Source of the DNA: CAYOSF01 sp964406605
Lineage (GTDB): Bacteria > Chloroflexota > Dehalococcoidia > DSTF01 > RBG-16-68-14
Length of the DNA: 64,000 nt
NCBI GenBank assembly: GCA_964406605.1
Contig: CAYOSF010000006.1
Coordinates: forward strand, 219,027-283,026
Reading direction: 5' to 3'
Positions 24,862 to 33,295 of the stretch are shown in pieces. The translations under genes and the position numbers were made by a program. The notes under the pieces were generated by a model that saw nothing but the letters and a program-made list of their open reading frames with translations, was not told the origin of the DNA and searched no databases. How positions within the stretch are numbered: the first letter of the stretch is position 1; each line of letters begins with the position of its first letter.

Positions 24862-25637
24862 TCCTTCGGCGGGTACGAGAGCAAGTCACTGCCGAACGAC
24901 GGGTCCGGCCCCAGCTCGGCGCGGGCCTGCTCCACCGCTTCCTCGATCGATAGCCCGTTGAGCACGACCAGCTCGAGCAGGCGCTCGGTGACGGTGTCCG
25001 TGTGCTCGGCGGACACCAGCCCGTCCCAGCTCACCACGTCCTTGGCGCCCCGTTCCACCAGCGCCTGCGCCAGCGAGTCGGAGGCCAGGCCGCTGCACCC
25101 CATCACGATCACGGTCGCGCCGTCGAACGATCCCTCCATGCTCGATTCGATGAACTCCGCCGGCACGCCGAAGTACCGCGGCAGGTCACGCAGCTCGATA
25201 CTTCCGTCTTCGGGGTAGTCCGTCCGGTAGGCCCCGACGATGAGGCGTCGTGCTTCTTGCTCCTTCAGGTGCTTCGTCTGGCCGTATGGCTCGGAGGTGA
25301 AGAGGAAGGCGTCCTGCTCCCTCCCTTCCTCCTGGATGAGGCCGGAGTGGGCCCTGAGGATCACCAGGTCGTATCCGAGCGTGGGCAGGCTACGGTAGAA
25401 GTCCACCGTTACCTCCTCGCCCGGGTAGTAGTCCACGGTGTAGCCTGCCTGCTCCAGCGTCTTTGTCGCCGCCTCGGCGAAGTCGGGGTTGGGCTGCGTC
25501 AGGGCGAGCTGATCGACGATGACCGCCCTCGGCGGCCCGGAGTCGCTGTCCGAGCCGGACGATCCGCAGGCGATCGCGGCGACCGCCAGCGTGAAGGCCA
25601 GCCCGGCTGTGGCGAGCGCCGCAACGTACTTCTTCAT
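24858..25637 (-). CDS. Lipoprotein with a caspase/CHAT-like His/Cys arrangement
   Basis: 259 aa from ATG 25637 (MKKYVAALATAG). A lipoprotein signal ends at C24 (AVAAIAC), followed by a Ser/Gly/Asp linker. The mature part alternates beta strands and helices: ILRAHSGL (H97) and, after an insert, VIVMGCSGLASDSLAQALV (C181), then VVSWDGLVSAEHTD. His after one strand and Cys after a later one, with a GCSGL turn, is the layout of clan CD peptidases and CHAT domains. Peptidase activity is inference. It could be an inactive surface sensor. A possible -10 (TAAGAT, minus strand 25705-25710) lies upstream. Confidence 0.65.
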   Translation of the reverse strand: MKKYVAALATAGLAFTLAVAAIACGSSGSDSDSGPPRAVIVDQLALTQPNPDFAEAATKTLEQAGYTVDYYPGEEVTVDFYRSLPTLGYDLVILRAHSGLIQEEGREQDAFLFTSEPYGQTKHLKEQEARRLIVGAYRTDYPEDGSIELRDLPRYFGVPAEFIESSMEGSFDGATVIVMGCSGLASDSLAQALVERGAKDVVSWDGLVSAEHTDTVTERLLELVVLNGLSIEEAVEQARAELGPDPSFGSDLLSYPPKD

Positions 25638-25723
25638 GGAGCGAACCCGTAACTCTGAGGCCGCCCGCGTAGTGCCGGGCGGCCTCATCCGATAGCCTTG
25701 CCCCATCTTAGCGCAAGTCCCCG

Positions 25724-25853
25724 CCCGCCACCGCCTCGTCCGGCCGGCGCTGGTCGCTTGTGCTCCCTCGCCCCGAGTTGACGCTCTCCCCTCTCCCTTG
25801 CGAGGGAGAGGGGCCGGGGGTGAGGGAGTGCCGCGGTTTCTCGCCCGCTACCG
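25724..25853. repeat. Dispersed palindromic repeat, copy A
   Basis: A 130-bp unit nearly identical to 28226-28356. Core: inverted CTCTCCC/GGGAGAG with the flank GCCGGGGGTGAGGGAG. On the minus strand it begins just at the stop codon of the PKD protein gene (TAGCGGGCGAGAAACC) and ends in sequence that would translate as DQRRPDEAVA, homologous to the C-terminus of the isomerase-like gene at 28351. Confidence 0.8.
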
Positions 25854-27842
25854 GAGCTTGCGCCTCCTCGCGTACAACGCCGCGCCACCCAGCGCGATAG
25901 CTGCCGCCGTGCTGGCTACGATGGTCCCGGCCAGCAAGCCGGCGTTGCCACCCGAAGCGTCGCTTCCGCTGATGTCCGGGAAGGCACCGACGCCGCCTAC
26001 GACGACAGTAGGCGTGGGCGTGTCTGTGGCCGTGCTGGTGGCGGTGCGTGTCGCAGTCGAGGTTGCTGTGGCAGTTGGCGTGTGAGTCTGTGTTGGAGTA
26101 GGCGTATTGGTGGGCGTATTGGTCGGTGTGTCGGTTGGGGTGTTCGTGGGCGTGAATGTGGGTGTGTCCGTCGGCTGGGCGTCGACGGTCAGCACCTTCT
26201 TCACGGCCTCCACCACGCCGTTGCTGTCCGTCACTTCGAGCGCCACCGAGTATGTCCCAAGTAAGGGGAATACGTGCGAGTATGTCCCGCAGTCCGTATC
26301 CTCCGCATTCCCGTCGTTGCCCACGTCCCATTCGCACGTGTATGGCTGGGTGCCTCCGTCAATTGTCGCTGTGAACGTTACTGGCTTCTCTGCTATCGGT
26401 TCCCCCGGGTCGTACGTGTAGTCCACCACCAACGGCTGCGCCACCACGGTGACGACCTTATTGACGGTTGTGGCGTCCGGCGTCGGCGGCGGTGACGAGA
26501 TAGGAGGGGGCACCGTCTCGCTATAGTTCGCGCACTCCAGCCAGATGAATGTCGGCGGATTGACACCATCATCGTACACGAGAAGGTGAATGTTGTCGCT
26601 CGAGTTGAAGTAGCCATTATCAACGAAGTACTGCACTCCCTCCTGGAGCGTGATCGAGCCATCACTCGGCCTACATCCCGGGACCGCTGGCAGATTGCTG
26701 TAGGCTTGGCGCATGCCCGCAAAGCTGGACGTGCCACTTAGTACATCTGCTATCGCTACTGTGATGATGCTCGATGCATCCACGTGTGCCTCGGTCCAAC
26801 CAGGAGGGCTGAAGGAAGGGCTCGCGAGCGCGGTCTTGACCTGATTCCTGTCGTAGAATCCTTCGGGGCATATGGCTGTAGGGAGCAGAGAATGACTGCT
26901 TGGTCGGCTTTCAACCGCAAGCTGCACCGAAAAAGCTCCTTTGGACGGAAAAGTATGGACGAAAGAATCCTCGCAGTCGGCCGTTTGCTCCGTCGTTCCG
27001 TCCGCTCCGACGTTCCAGGCGCAGGTGAAAGGAGCCTTGCCGCCACTAATCTGGCTTGTGAAAGTGACTGGCTTACCAGTCGTAGGTGCGGACGGAACGA
27101 AACCGAAGTCGGCAACGATCGGTGCGGGAGGGATTGGCTCACTGTCGGCGGTAAGCGTCAGGACGAGTTGCCCGCCACAGCATTCCGTGTAGTCTAGCTC
27201 GAATGGAAAGCTACCGCCTTCGGGAAAATCGACAACAAGGTTATTCTGCGCCGGTGGACTTGGAATGTTGTAAGAACCCACGACAGGATATCCGGTGAAC
27301 GGACCGGATGCTGGTGGGTTCACCATGGACCCACTTACATAGGTCGGCTGTACACCTGAGGCGTTGGGCCCGATGTTCAGTATCCACCCATCATCGGAAT
27401 AGAAATTGAACGTAACTTGAGACGGACCTGGCAGCGTCATGAACCCGGTCAGGACCGCCTGGAAGTAGTAGAGACTACCCACTCCGGCCTGCAGGCCGTT
27501 TCCCTGAGCTGGAATAGTCTGGCAGGACCCGTCCGGCTGCTGCACGACATCTGTCAACGGGCGTGTGTTCACTCCTACTCCCGTCGGGTTGGTGCACGAC
27601 ACTGTGCCCGCGGGCGGATTGAAGTTGATTGCAGGGAACACCTGAGTGAAAGCCACCGGATCCATCGGGGTGGCTGAGAAAGCCCCCGAGTTTGATGGAT
27701 TATTGAGGAACTGCGCCGTCACAGATCCGATACTCACGCCGGCGGGCGAAGCCAAGGAAGATGAAGGTCCCCCGCCGATCCCGGACAGGCAGATGGCAAT
27801 CGTAGCGGCGAAAGCTAGTATTCCCGTCATCGTCCTAAGCAC
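25848..27842 (-). CDS. Surface protein with PA14-like and PKD domains, membrane-anchored
   Basis: 664 aa from GTG 27842 (AGGAGG 6 nt upstream). Signal peptide (TGILAFAATIAICLSG), then a PA14-like module (VTFNFYSDDGWILNIG, about residues 130-250). PKD-type Ig-like domains follow (VTFTSQISGGKAPFTCAWNV at about 270, and VTFTATIDGGTQPYTCEWDV at about 490), a separate region between them (residues about 340-460), and a long Thr/Pro stalk (TPTNTPTDTPTNT). A C-terminal helix with the basic tail ARRRKLR completes it. Extracellular, anchored at the membrane, likely in ligand or carbohydrate binding. Tail-to-end the gene abuts repeat copy A. Confidence 0.78.
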   Translation of the reverse strand: MLRTMTGILAFAATIAICLSGIGGGPSSSLASPAGVSIGSVTAQFLNNPSNSGAFSATPMDPVAFTQVFPAINFNPPAGTVSCTNPTGVGVNTRPLTDVVQQPDGSCQTIPAQGNGLQAGVGSLYYFQAVLTGFMTLPGPSQVTFNFYSDDGWILNIGPNASGVQPTYVSGSMVNPPASGPFTGYPVVGSYNIPSPPAQNNLVVDFPEGGSFPFELDYTECCGGQLVLTLTADSEPIPPAPIVADFGFVPSAPTTGKPVTFTSQISGGKAPFTCAWNVGADGTTEQTADCEDSFVHTFPSKGAFSVQLAVESRPSSHSLLPTAICPEGFYDRNQVKTALASPSFSPPGWTEAHVDASSIITVAIADVLSGTSSFAGMRQAYSNLPAVPGCRPSDGSITLQEGVQYFVDNGYFNSSDNIHLLVYDDGVNPPTFIWLECANYSETVPPPISSPPPTPDATTVNKVVTVVAQPLVVDYTYDPGEPIAEKPVTFTATIDGGTQPYTCEWDVGNDGNAEDTDCGTYSHVFPLLGTYSVALEVTDSNGVVEAVKKVLTVDAQPTDTPTFTPTNTPTDTPTNTPTNTPTPTQTHTPTATATSTATRTATSTATDTPTPTVVVGGVGAFPDISGSDASGGNAGLLAGTIVASTAAAIALGGAALYARRRKLR

Positions 27843-28173
27843 TGGGTCCTCCTCTACTTGTCCATCTTGCAGGCTCGCGCGATCTTGACGATCCAGGAGT
27901 GAGTCGCTGCCAACATGAGGGCCAGGGCGTGCCGCGTAGCGTCCACCATGCACCTGGCCAGCCAATACTTACAGCACCGGCGGCTCCCCATGAGCCGGCA
28001 CAACAAGACATCCCAAGTCCAGTCGCGAAGCTGAAGACCAAGCGGGGTTACCGTGTGTGGAGTATCATCTCCACCAGTCGGCGCTATGTTAGCACCGAAG
28101 TACGCCAGTGCGCATGGGCAATATTAAGTAGTCCCCAAATCTTTTTCTGGCTGCGGGGAAGTGCGAACCGGTG
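27843..28173. other. Upstream region of the PKD protein gene, no gene seen
   Basis: About 330 bp. A perfect palindrome GTGGAG-TATCAT-CTCCAC lies at 28056-28073. An AT-rich patch near 28118-28146 has a TAATAT on the minus strand that could be a -10, which would give a leader of about 280 nt. No known riboswitch was recognised. Confidence 0.4.
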
Positions 28174-28254
28174 TTCGCCCGCTATTCCACCACGCCGCGT
28201 TCGCGCAGAAAGGGGATGGCCGCTGCTACCGCCTTGTCCGGCTGGCGCTGGTCG
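28174..28254 (-). pseudogene. Remnant of the C-terminus of an isomerase-like gene
   Basis: The minus strand reads DQRQPDKAVAAAIPFLRERG then VE and a stop, against DQRQPDEAVASAIPFLRERG then VVE and a stop in the intact gene at 28351. About 80 bp is duplicated, including the bases after the stop. Only about 22 codons remain, and repeat copy B lies between the two copies. Confidence 0.75.
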
Positions 28255-28356
28255 GTTCTGCTCCCTCACCCCGAGCTGACGCTCGCCCCTCTCCCCGCCT
28301 CAGGCGGGGAGAGGGGCCGGGGGTGAGGGAGTGCTGCGGTTTCTCGCCCGCTACTC
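28226..28356. repeat. Dispersed palindromic repeat, copy B
   Basis: Matches copy A (25724-25853) almost base for base outside the hairpin tip. Here the tip is a perfect CTCCCCGCC/GGCGGGGAG stem. One end is the isomerase tail remnant, the other ends at the stop codon of the intact isomerase gene. Confidence 0.8.
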
Positions 28357-29265
28357 CACCACGCCGCGCTCGCGCAGGAAGGGGATGGCACTCGCCACGG
28401 CCTCGTCCGGCTGGCGTTGGTCGATCTCGAAGACGCGCAGCGCGGTCGCCGGGATGCCGCGCGCCAGGTACTCCCACTCGACGTCTCCATGACCGGGCGC
28501 GCGGTGGTCGCCCAGGCCGTCCACGTCGTGCAGGTGGCATCCCATGGTCCGCGGCCCCAGCGCGTCGAGCCAGGCCCGTTTGTCGACATAACCAAGGCGC
28601 CACTGCACTTCGGTGTGGCCCACGTCGTGCCAGTAGCCGACCAGATCCGGAGGGTAGTCTGCCATCAGTGTCAGCGCCTCATCGACGAGGGGGATCTCGT
28701 GGTGGTGGAGGCGGCTCTCGATCCCCAGCGCCACGCCGCGTTCCCGGGCGTAGGGGACCAGCTCTGCCAGCGTCTCGCGCGCGCGTTCGAAGTACGGCGG
28801 CGCCAGCTCCGCCCGTCGCTCCTTCGTCTCCTGCCGCAGCGCGTCCTGCTCGGGCCCTGTGCGGGTGCCCGAATCGAACAGGCGCCGCATCTTCCGTTCC
28901 GGCTCGAGGATCTCGCTGCCGGCGCCGCCCAGGTGCAGCACCACGAACCTGGCCCCCAGGGCGACCGCGTGGTCGATGCTGCGCTCCGTCTGCTCGATGG
29001 CCGTCCGCCGCTCCTCGTCATCCAGCGACGCCAGGTTGAGGGAGTCGTTGCTCCGGCCGCCCACTCTCGCTTCCGGTGCCGGCGCATGGATGCTCACGAT
29101 CCTGGCGCCGGATCCGTCTATCAGCCGCTCGAAGGGCGCCTCGGGCGTGAGGTGGCTCACCTCCAGGGCGTCGTATCCAAGCGCCCGCACCGCGCGCACG
29201 AAGTCGTGCATGTCGGCGAAGCGCGCCTGCTGCGCCCACATGGTCGAGATGGCGTAGCTGGTCAC
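28351..29265 (-). CDS. Xylose isomerase-like TIM barrel (AP endonuclease 2 family) sugar epimerase/isomerase
   Basis: 304 aa from GTG 29265 (GAGGAG upstream), overlapping the preceding stop by 4 bp (GTGA). TIM-barrel landmarks: ALGYDALEVSHL, IVSIHAPAPE, ALGARFVVLHLGGAG, GVALGIESRLHHHEIP, GYWHDVGHTEVQ and MGCHLHDVDGLGDHRAPGHGDV. The Glu, His and Asp residues in the last three fit a divalent metal site as in hexulose epimerases and inosose isomerases. An insert of about 30 residues (MRRLFDSGTRTGPEQDAL) is unusual. Substrate unknown. The C-terminus is duplicated as a remnant just downstream. Confidence 0.8.
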   Translation of the reverse strand: MTSYAISTMWAQQARFADMHDFVRAVRALGYDALEVSHLTPEAPFERLIDGSGARIVSIHAPAPEARVGGRSNDSLNLASLDDEERRTAIEQTERSIDHAVALGARFVVLHLGGAGSEILEPERKMRRLFDSGTRTGPEQDALRQETKERRAELAPPYFERARETLAELVPYARERGVALGIESRLHHHEIPLVDEALTLMADYPPDLVGYWHDVGHTEVQWRLGYVDKRAWLDALGPRTMGCHLHDVDGLGDHRAPGHGDVEWEYLARGIPATALRVFEIDQRQPDEAVASAIPFLRERGVVE

Positions 29266-29552
29266 GAGGACTCCTCTGCCGCTGCCTTGGCCGCCCTCCG
29301 TACCACGATGGCCGAAGCGACGGCTCCTGCCGCCGTCGCCGCCAGCAGGCTGATCCCGAAGCCGAAGCTGTCCTTGCCCCCCAGCGCAGGGGTCAGCGCA
29401 CCCGCGGCCACTCCTGCGACAAACGCAACCGGTAGGGCCACCAGCGCGCCTCGCCCCCGGCCGACGATCAGCGCTGCGCACCAGGGCACCAGACCACAGG
29501 CGCCCCAAAGGACCAGGACGGCGGCCAAACCGAGCGATTCCCAAAGCGTCAC
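29262..29552 (-). CDS. Small membrane protein
   Basis: About 96 aa if started at GTG 29552 (VTLWESLGLAAVLVLWG). Three hydrophobic segments are visible (LGLAAVLVLWGACGLVPWCA, ALVALPVAFVAGVAAGAL and ISLLAATAAGAVASAIVV), ending in a charged tail AAKAAAEESS. It is coupled to the isomerase gene by a GTGA overlap. The start is uncertain: the frame is open to 29774, but the upstream part has non-coding composition. No ribosome site is obvious. Function unknown. Confidence 0.55.
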   Translation of the reverse strand: MTLWESLGLAAVLVLWGACGLVPWCAALIVGRGRGALVALPVAFVAGVAAGALTPALGGKDSFGFGISLLAATAAGAVASAIVVRRAAKAAAEESS

Positions 29553-29825
29553 TATCTGCAGGCTATGCCATGGCGCGTGATCGAGTCCAGAATTGATGGC
29601 CCGCTGTGCGGCCGCTGGGGCTCTTGCCGTCCGGCGGCGTTTGTCGGACGATCGCCGTGGAGGATTCGTGCCCTCGCGCTCCGACGGACTCGGCCGCGGG
29701 CCGGGCTCTCCTATCATCATGAACATGACTGGAACAAACAGCACATCGGGTCCGTCTATGAACATGAGGGTCATGCGCGCCCTTTGGGATCGCGCGAGAT
29801 AGTGTGATTTCTAAGGAGGACTGAA

Positions 29826-31142
29826 ATGGCCGCCATGCTCAGGAATACCTTTCGGGGGGCGCTGCTTGCCGCCCTCCTAGTCCTGCCGATCGTCTGGTCT
29901 GGCTGTGGCGGCGGCGGGTCGTCGACCGGCGATCTGCTCGGCTCTATCGCCGAGGCTCGGTCCGATAAGGAGCGGATCACCGATCCGGATGTCGCGCCTG
30001 CGGACTTGGACGAGCTGGTACGCGGCAACAGTACCTTCGCGTTCGATCTCTACCACGCGTTGCGCGATGAGGAGGGCAACCTCTTCTTCTCCCCGTACAG
30101 CATCTCGGCGGCGCTCGCCATGACCTACGCCGGGGCCCGGGGAGGGACCGAGCAGGAGATGGCGGATGCGCTCAGCTTCTTCCTACCGCAAGAGAAGCTG
30201 CATCCTGCCTTCAACGCACTGGATCTCAGCCTCGCGCAGCAAGAGGAGCCCGTGGAGGAGGAAGGCGGCGAGGTCTTCCAGCTCAGCATCGCGAACTCTG
30301 TCTGGGGTCAGAAGGACTTCGAGTTCCTGGCGCCGTTCCTGGACACGCTGGCTGAGCACTACGGCGCCGGCCTGCGGCTGCTCGATTTCATCAATGAGCC
30401 CGAGCAGGCCCGCGAGACGATCAACGCCTGGGTGAGCGACCAGACCGAGGAACGCATCCCCGAACTCATCCCCCAGGGCGTCATCGACGATCTCACGAGG
30501 CTCGTTCTCACCAACGCAATCTACTTCAACGCCTCGTGGCTGGTGCCCTTCCCGGAAGAGAACACCCAGGAGGGGACGTTCCGCCTGCTCGACGGCTCTG
30601 AGGTGCAGGTCCCGATGATGAGCCTCAGCGAGATGCTTCGCTATGGCGAGGTGGACGGCGTGCAGGCCGTTCGCCTGCCCTACACCGGCGGGGCGTTCTC
30701 GGCCTACGTCCTGGCGCCGCCGGAGGGCGGGTTCGAGTCCTTCGAGGCCGGCCTCGACGCCGAGACGCTGGATGCCGTCATCGCGGGCATGGACGACGCG
30801 CAGCTCGCGCTCACCATGCCCAAGTTCGAGTTCGAGTCGAGCTTCGATCTCAACGATACGCTGAGCGAGTTGGGGATGCCTTCCGCGTTCACCGGCGAAG
30901 CCGACTTCTCAGGCATGGACGGCCGGCGTGACTTGTTCATCAGCGACGTGATCCACAAGGCGTTCGTCTCCGTGGACGAAGCGGGCACCGAGGCGGCGGC
31001 GGCGACGGCGGTGGTCATGCGCCTCACCGCCGCACCACCGGGCGCGGAGATGGTCGTCGACCGGCCGTTCCTGTTCCTGATCCGCCACGACCCGACCGGC
31101 ACGATCCTCTTCGCCGGGCGCGTGGTCGATCCGACGGCGTAG
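29826..31142 (+). CDS. Serpin-family protease inhibitor, lipoprotein (first of tandem pair)
   Basis: 438 aa. Lipoprotein signal (LLAALLVLPIVWSGC, lipid Cys 27) and a linker, then a full serpin fold: NLFFSPYSISAALAMTYAGA, LVLTNAIYFNASWL, VQAVRLPYTGGAFSAYVL, DVIHKAFVSVDEAGTEAAAA and the C-terminal DRPFLFLIRHDPTGTILFAG. The hinge GTEAAAATA is the form found in inhibitory serpins. Aligning the hinge to alpha-1-antitrypsin gives Thr at P1 and Ala at P1', in a VVMRLTAAPP loop. It should trap serine-type proteases outside the membrane. AAGGAGG lies just upstream. It is about 80% identical by eye to the second copy at 31393. Confidence 0.92.
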   Translation: MAAMLRNTFRGALLAALLVLPIVWSGCGGGGSSTGDLLGSIAEARSDKERITDPDVAPADLDELVRGNSTFAFDLYHALRDEEGNLFFSPYSISAALAMTYAGARGGTEQEMADALSFFLPQEKLHPAFNALDLSLAQQEEPVEEEGGEVFQLSIANSVWGQKDFEFLAPFLDTLAEHYGAGLRLLDFINEPEQARETINAWVSDQTEERIPELIPQGVIDDLTRLVLTNAIYFNASWLVPFPEENTQEGTFRLLDGSEVQVPMMSLSEMLRYGEVDGVQAVRLPYTGGAFSAYVLAPPEGGFESFEAGLDAETLDAVIAGMDDAQLALTMPKFEFESSFDLNDTLSELGMPSAFTGEADFSGMDGRRDLFISDVIHKAFVSVDEAGTEAAAATAVVMRLTAAPPGAEMVVDRPFLFLIRHDPTGTILFAGRVVDPTA

Positions 31143-31392
31143 CGGTTGGGAGGGTTACGGCTGGGGTGGGGCAACGCCTGGAGTGGGCCGCACATGAAGT
31201 GCTTCGGTGCCAACAAGCGCAGCTCAGTGCGCCCGCTGAATCTTTCTTCTGGGGGCGGAACCTCTCAGGAGTTGCCTGTACAATGTAGCCGGCACCAGCT
31301 ACGAGGGTCTCGCACTTGGCTCGGATGGCTCGCTCGCGGCCCGGCGCAGGATGAATGGTGTGAGAAGGTCGTGGCGCGCAAGGAGGATTGAA

Positions 31393-32712
31393 ATGGCTGC
31401 TTTGCTCAGGAATGCCGTCCGGGGGGCGCTGCTTGCCGCCCTTCTAGTCCTGCCGGTCGTCTGGTCAAGCTGTGGCGGGAGCGATTCATCGGCCGGAGAC
31501 CTGCTCGGCTCTATCGCCGAAGCTCGGTCCGACAAGGAGCGTGTCACCGAGCCGGATGTCGCGCCTGCGGACCTGGACGAGCTGGTGCGCGGCAACAGTA
31601 CCTTTGCGTTCGATCTCTACCAGGCGTTGCGTGATGGGGACGGCAACCTCTTCTTCTCGCCGTACAGCATCTCGGCGGCGCTCGCCATGACCTACGCCGG
31701 GGCGCGGGGAGAGACGGAGCAGGAGATGGCGGACGCGCTCAGCTTCCTCCTACCGCAGGAGAAGCTGCATCCTGCCTTCAGCGCGCTGGATCTCAGCCTC
31801 GCGCAGCAAGAAGAGCCCGTGGAGGAGGAAGGGGGCGAAGTCTTCCAGCTCAGCATCGCGAACGCGGTGTGGGGCGAGAAGGAGCATGACTTCCTGGCGC
31901 CGTTCCTGGATACGCTGGCCGAGCACTACGGCGCCGGCCTGCGCTTGGTCGATTTCATCAATGACTCTGAGCAGGCCCGCGAGACGATCAACGCCTGGGT
32001 GAGCGACGAGACCGAAGGTCGCATTCCCGATCTCATCCCTGAGGGCGCTATCGGCGACCTCACCCGGCTCGTCCTCACAAACGCGATTTACTTCAACGCG
32101 TCATGGCTGCACCCGTTCTGGGAGAGGAGCACGCAAGACGGGACGTTCTACCTGCTGGACGGCACTGAGGTGCAGGTCCCCATGATGAAGCTCGACGAGA
32201 CGCTTCGCTACGGCGACGTCGACGGCGTGCAGGCCGTCCGTCTGCCCTACGTCGGCGGGGCGTTCTCGGCCTACGTCCTCGTCCCGCCGGAGGGCGAGTT
32301 CGAGTCCTTTGAGGCGAACCTTGACGCCGCTGCGTTGGACGCCACAATCGCGGGCCTGAACGACACGCCGGTAGCCCTCACCATGCCTAAGTTCGAATTC
32401 GAGTCGAGCTTCAGCCTCAACCATACGCTGACGGGGTTGGGGATGCCTTCGGCGTTTACCGGCGAAGCTGACTTCTCGGGCATGGACGGCCAACGCGACC
32501 TGTTCATCAGCGATGTCATCCACAAGGCGTTCGTCTCGGTGGACGAGGCGGGTACCGAGGCAGCAGCGGCGACGGCGGTGGTCATGGGTGGCACAGGGGT
32601 CGGGCCTGAGCGTGTGGAGCTTGCGGTAGACCGGCCGTTCCTGTTCCTGATCCGTCACGACCCGACGGGCACGATCCTGTTCGCCGGGCGCGTCCTCGAT
32701 CCGACGGCGTGA
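31393..32712 (+). CDS. Serpin-family protease inhibitor, lipoprotein (second of tandem pair)
   Basis: 439 aa from ATG 31393 (AAGGAGG upstream). Same build as the copy at 29826: lipoprotein signal ending VWSSC, NLFFSPYSISAALAMTYAGA, LVLTNAIYFNASWL and DRPFLFLIRHDPTGTILFAG. The hinge is conserved (GTEAAAATAVVM), but the loop after it changes to GGTGVGPERVELAV and is one residue longer, so P1-P1' is probably Thr-Gly rather than Thr-Ala. This is the main difference between the two proteins. A separate promoter is likely: TACAAT at 31279-31284 in the 250-bp gap. Confidence 0.92.
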   Translation: MAALLRNAVRGALLAALLVLPVVWSSCGGSDSSAGDLLGSIAEARSDKERVTEPDVAPADLDELVRGNSTFAFDLYQALRDGDGNLFFSPYSISAALAMTYAGARGETEQEMADALSFLLPQEKLHPAFSALDLSLAQQEEPVEEEGGEVFQLSIANAVWGEKEHDFLAPFLDTLAEHYGAGLRLVDFINDSEQARETINAWVSDETEGRIPDLIPEGAIGDLTRLVLTNAIYFNASWLHPFWERSTQDGTFYLLDGTEVQVPMMKLDETLRYGDVDGVQAVRLPYVGGAFSAYVLVPPEGEFESFEANLDAAALDATIAGLNDTPVALTMPKFEFESSFSLNHTLTGLGMPSAFTGEADFSGMDGQRDLFISDVIHKAFVSVDEAGTEAAAATAVVMGGTGVGPERVELAVDRPFLFLIRHDPTGTILFAGRVLDPTA

Positions 32713-32781
32713 CGGGCGAGCCGACTACTGCTGGGCCGTAGATCAGACGGTCGGCGGGCGGACGCCGGTGCCTACCGTCGG

Positions 32782-33291
32782 CTAGAGGCACTCCTCCAGA
32801 AGGCCGGGATAGTCGCCCACCTGATGTCCGAGTGAGGTGCGCGCTGCGGCGATCTCGCCGATGTGGAAGTAGTGGTGCAGGGCGATCCGTATCAGCGCGT
32901 ATCGCACGCTCATGCCCGTCTCCCGTAGCGCCGCGAGCGAGCCGGTGTAGGGGACGTGCCGCGTGAAGTCCTCTTCGCTGAGGCTCTCCAGGTAGGGACG
33001 CGCGGCTTCGCGCACCTCAGCCACCGCCGCTCGCACGTGCTCCCAATCGGCCGGATCGCCCGCCGAGCCGAAGCGAAAGCGCTCCTGGCCCAGGAACGCA
33101 TGCGGCTCCCGTCCCTGGAGGAGGACGTTCACGTAGGTGTCGAGCTGATTCGCGCAGTGGGCGACGGACCAACCGATGGGGCTGGCTGTGCCGATGCGGC
33201 GCGAGGCGTCCTCGCTGGAGAGCCCGGCCGTCGCTCGGTCGAGGTCCTTCCAGGCTTCGAGCACCATGCCCGCGACTGCTGTCGTTGCCAT
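32782..33291 (-). CDS. DinB-like four-helix metal-binding protein
   Basis: 169 aa. DinB/YfiT pattern: IGWSVAHCANQLDTYVNVLL for the first His, and ALIRIALHHYFHIGEIAAAR near the C-terminus with the HxxxH metal pair. Members bind divalent metals; some are thiol transferases (mycothiol, bacillithiol), most are uncharacterised. It starts 4 bp after the ispG stop on the same strand, so it may be the distal gene of that operon, though no functional link is evident. Confidence 0.8.
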   Translation of the reverse strand: MATTAVAGMVLEAWKDLDRATAGLSSEDASRRIGTASPIGWSVAHCANQLDTYVNVLLQGREPHAFLGQERFRFGSAGDPADWEHVRAAVAEVREAARPYLESLSEEDFTRHVPYTGSLAALRETGMSVRYALIRIALHHYFHIGEIAAARTSLGHQVGDYPGLLEECL

Positions 33292-33295
33292 CGGG

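Noticed and set aside
27843..28150. Possible c-di-GMP riboswitch before the PKD protein
   Set aside because: The GEMM core motifs are missing; only a short palindrome is present.
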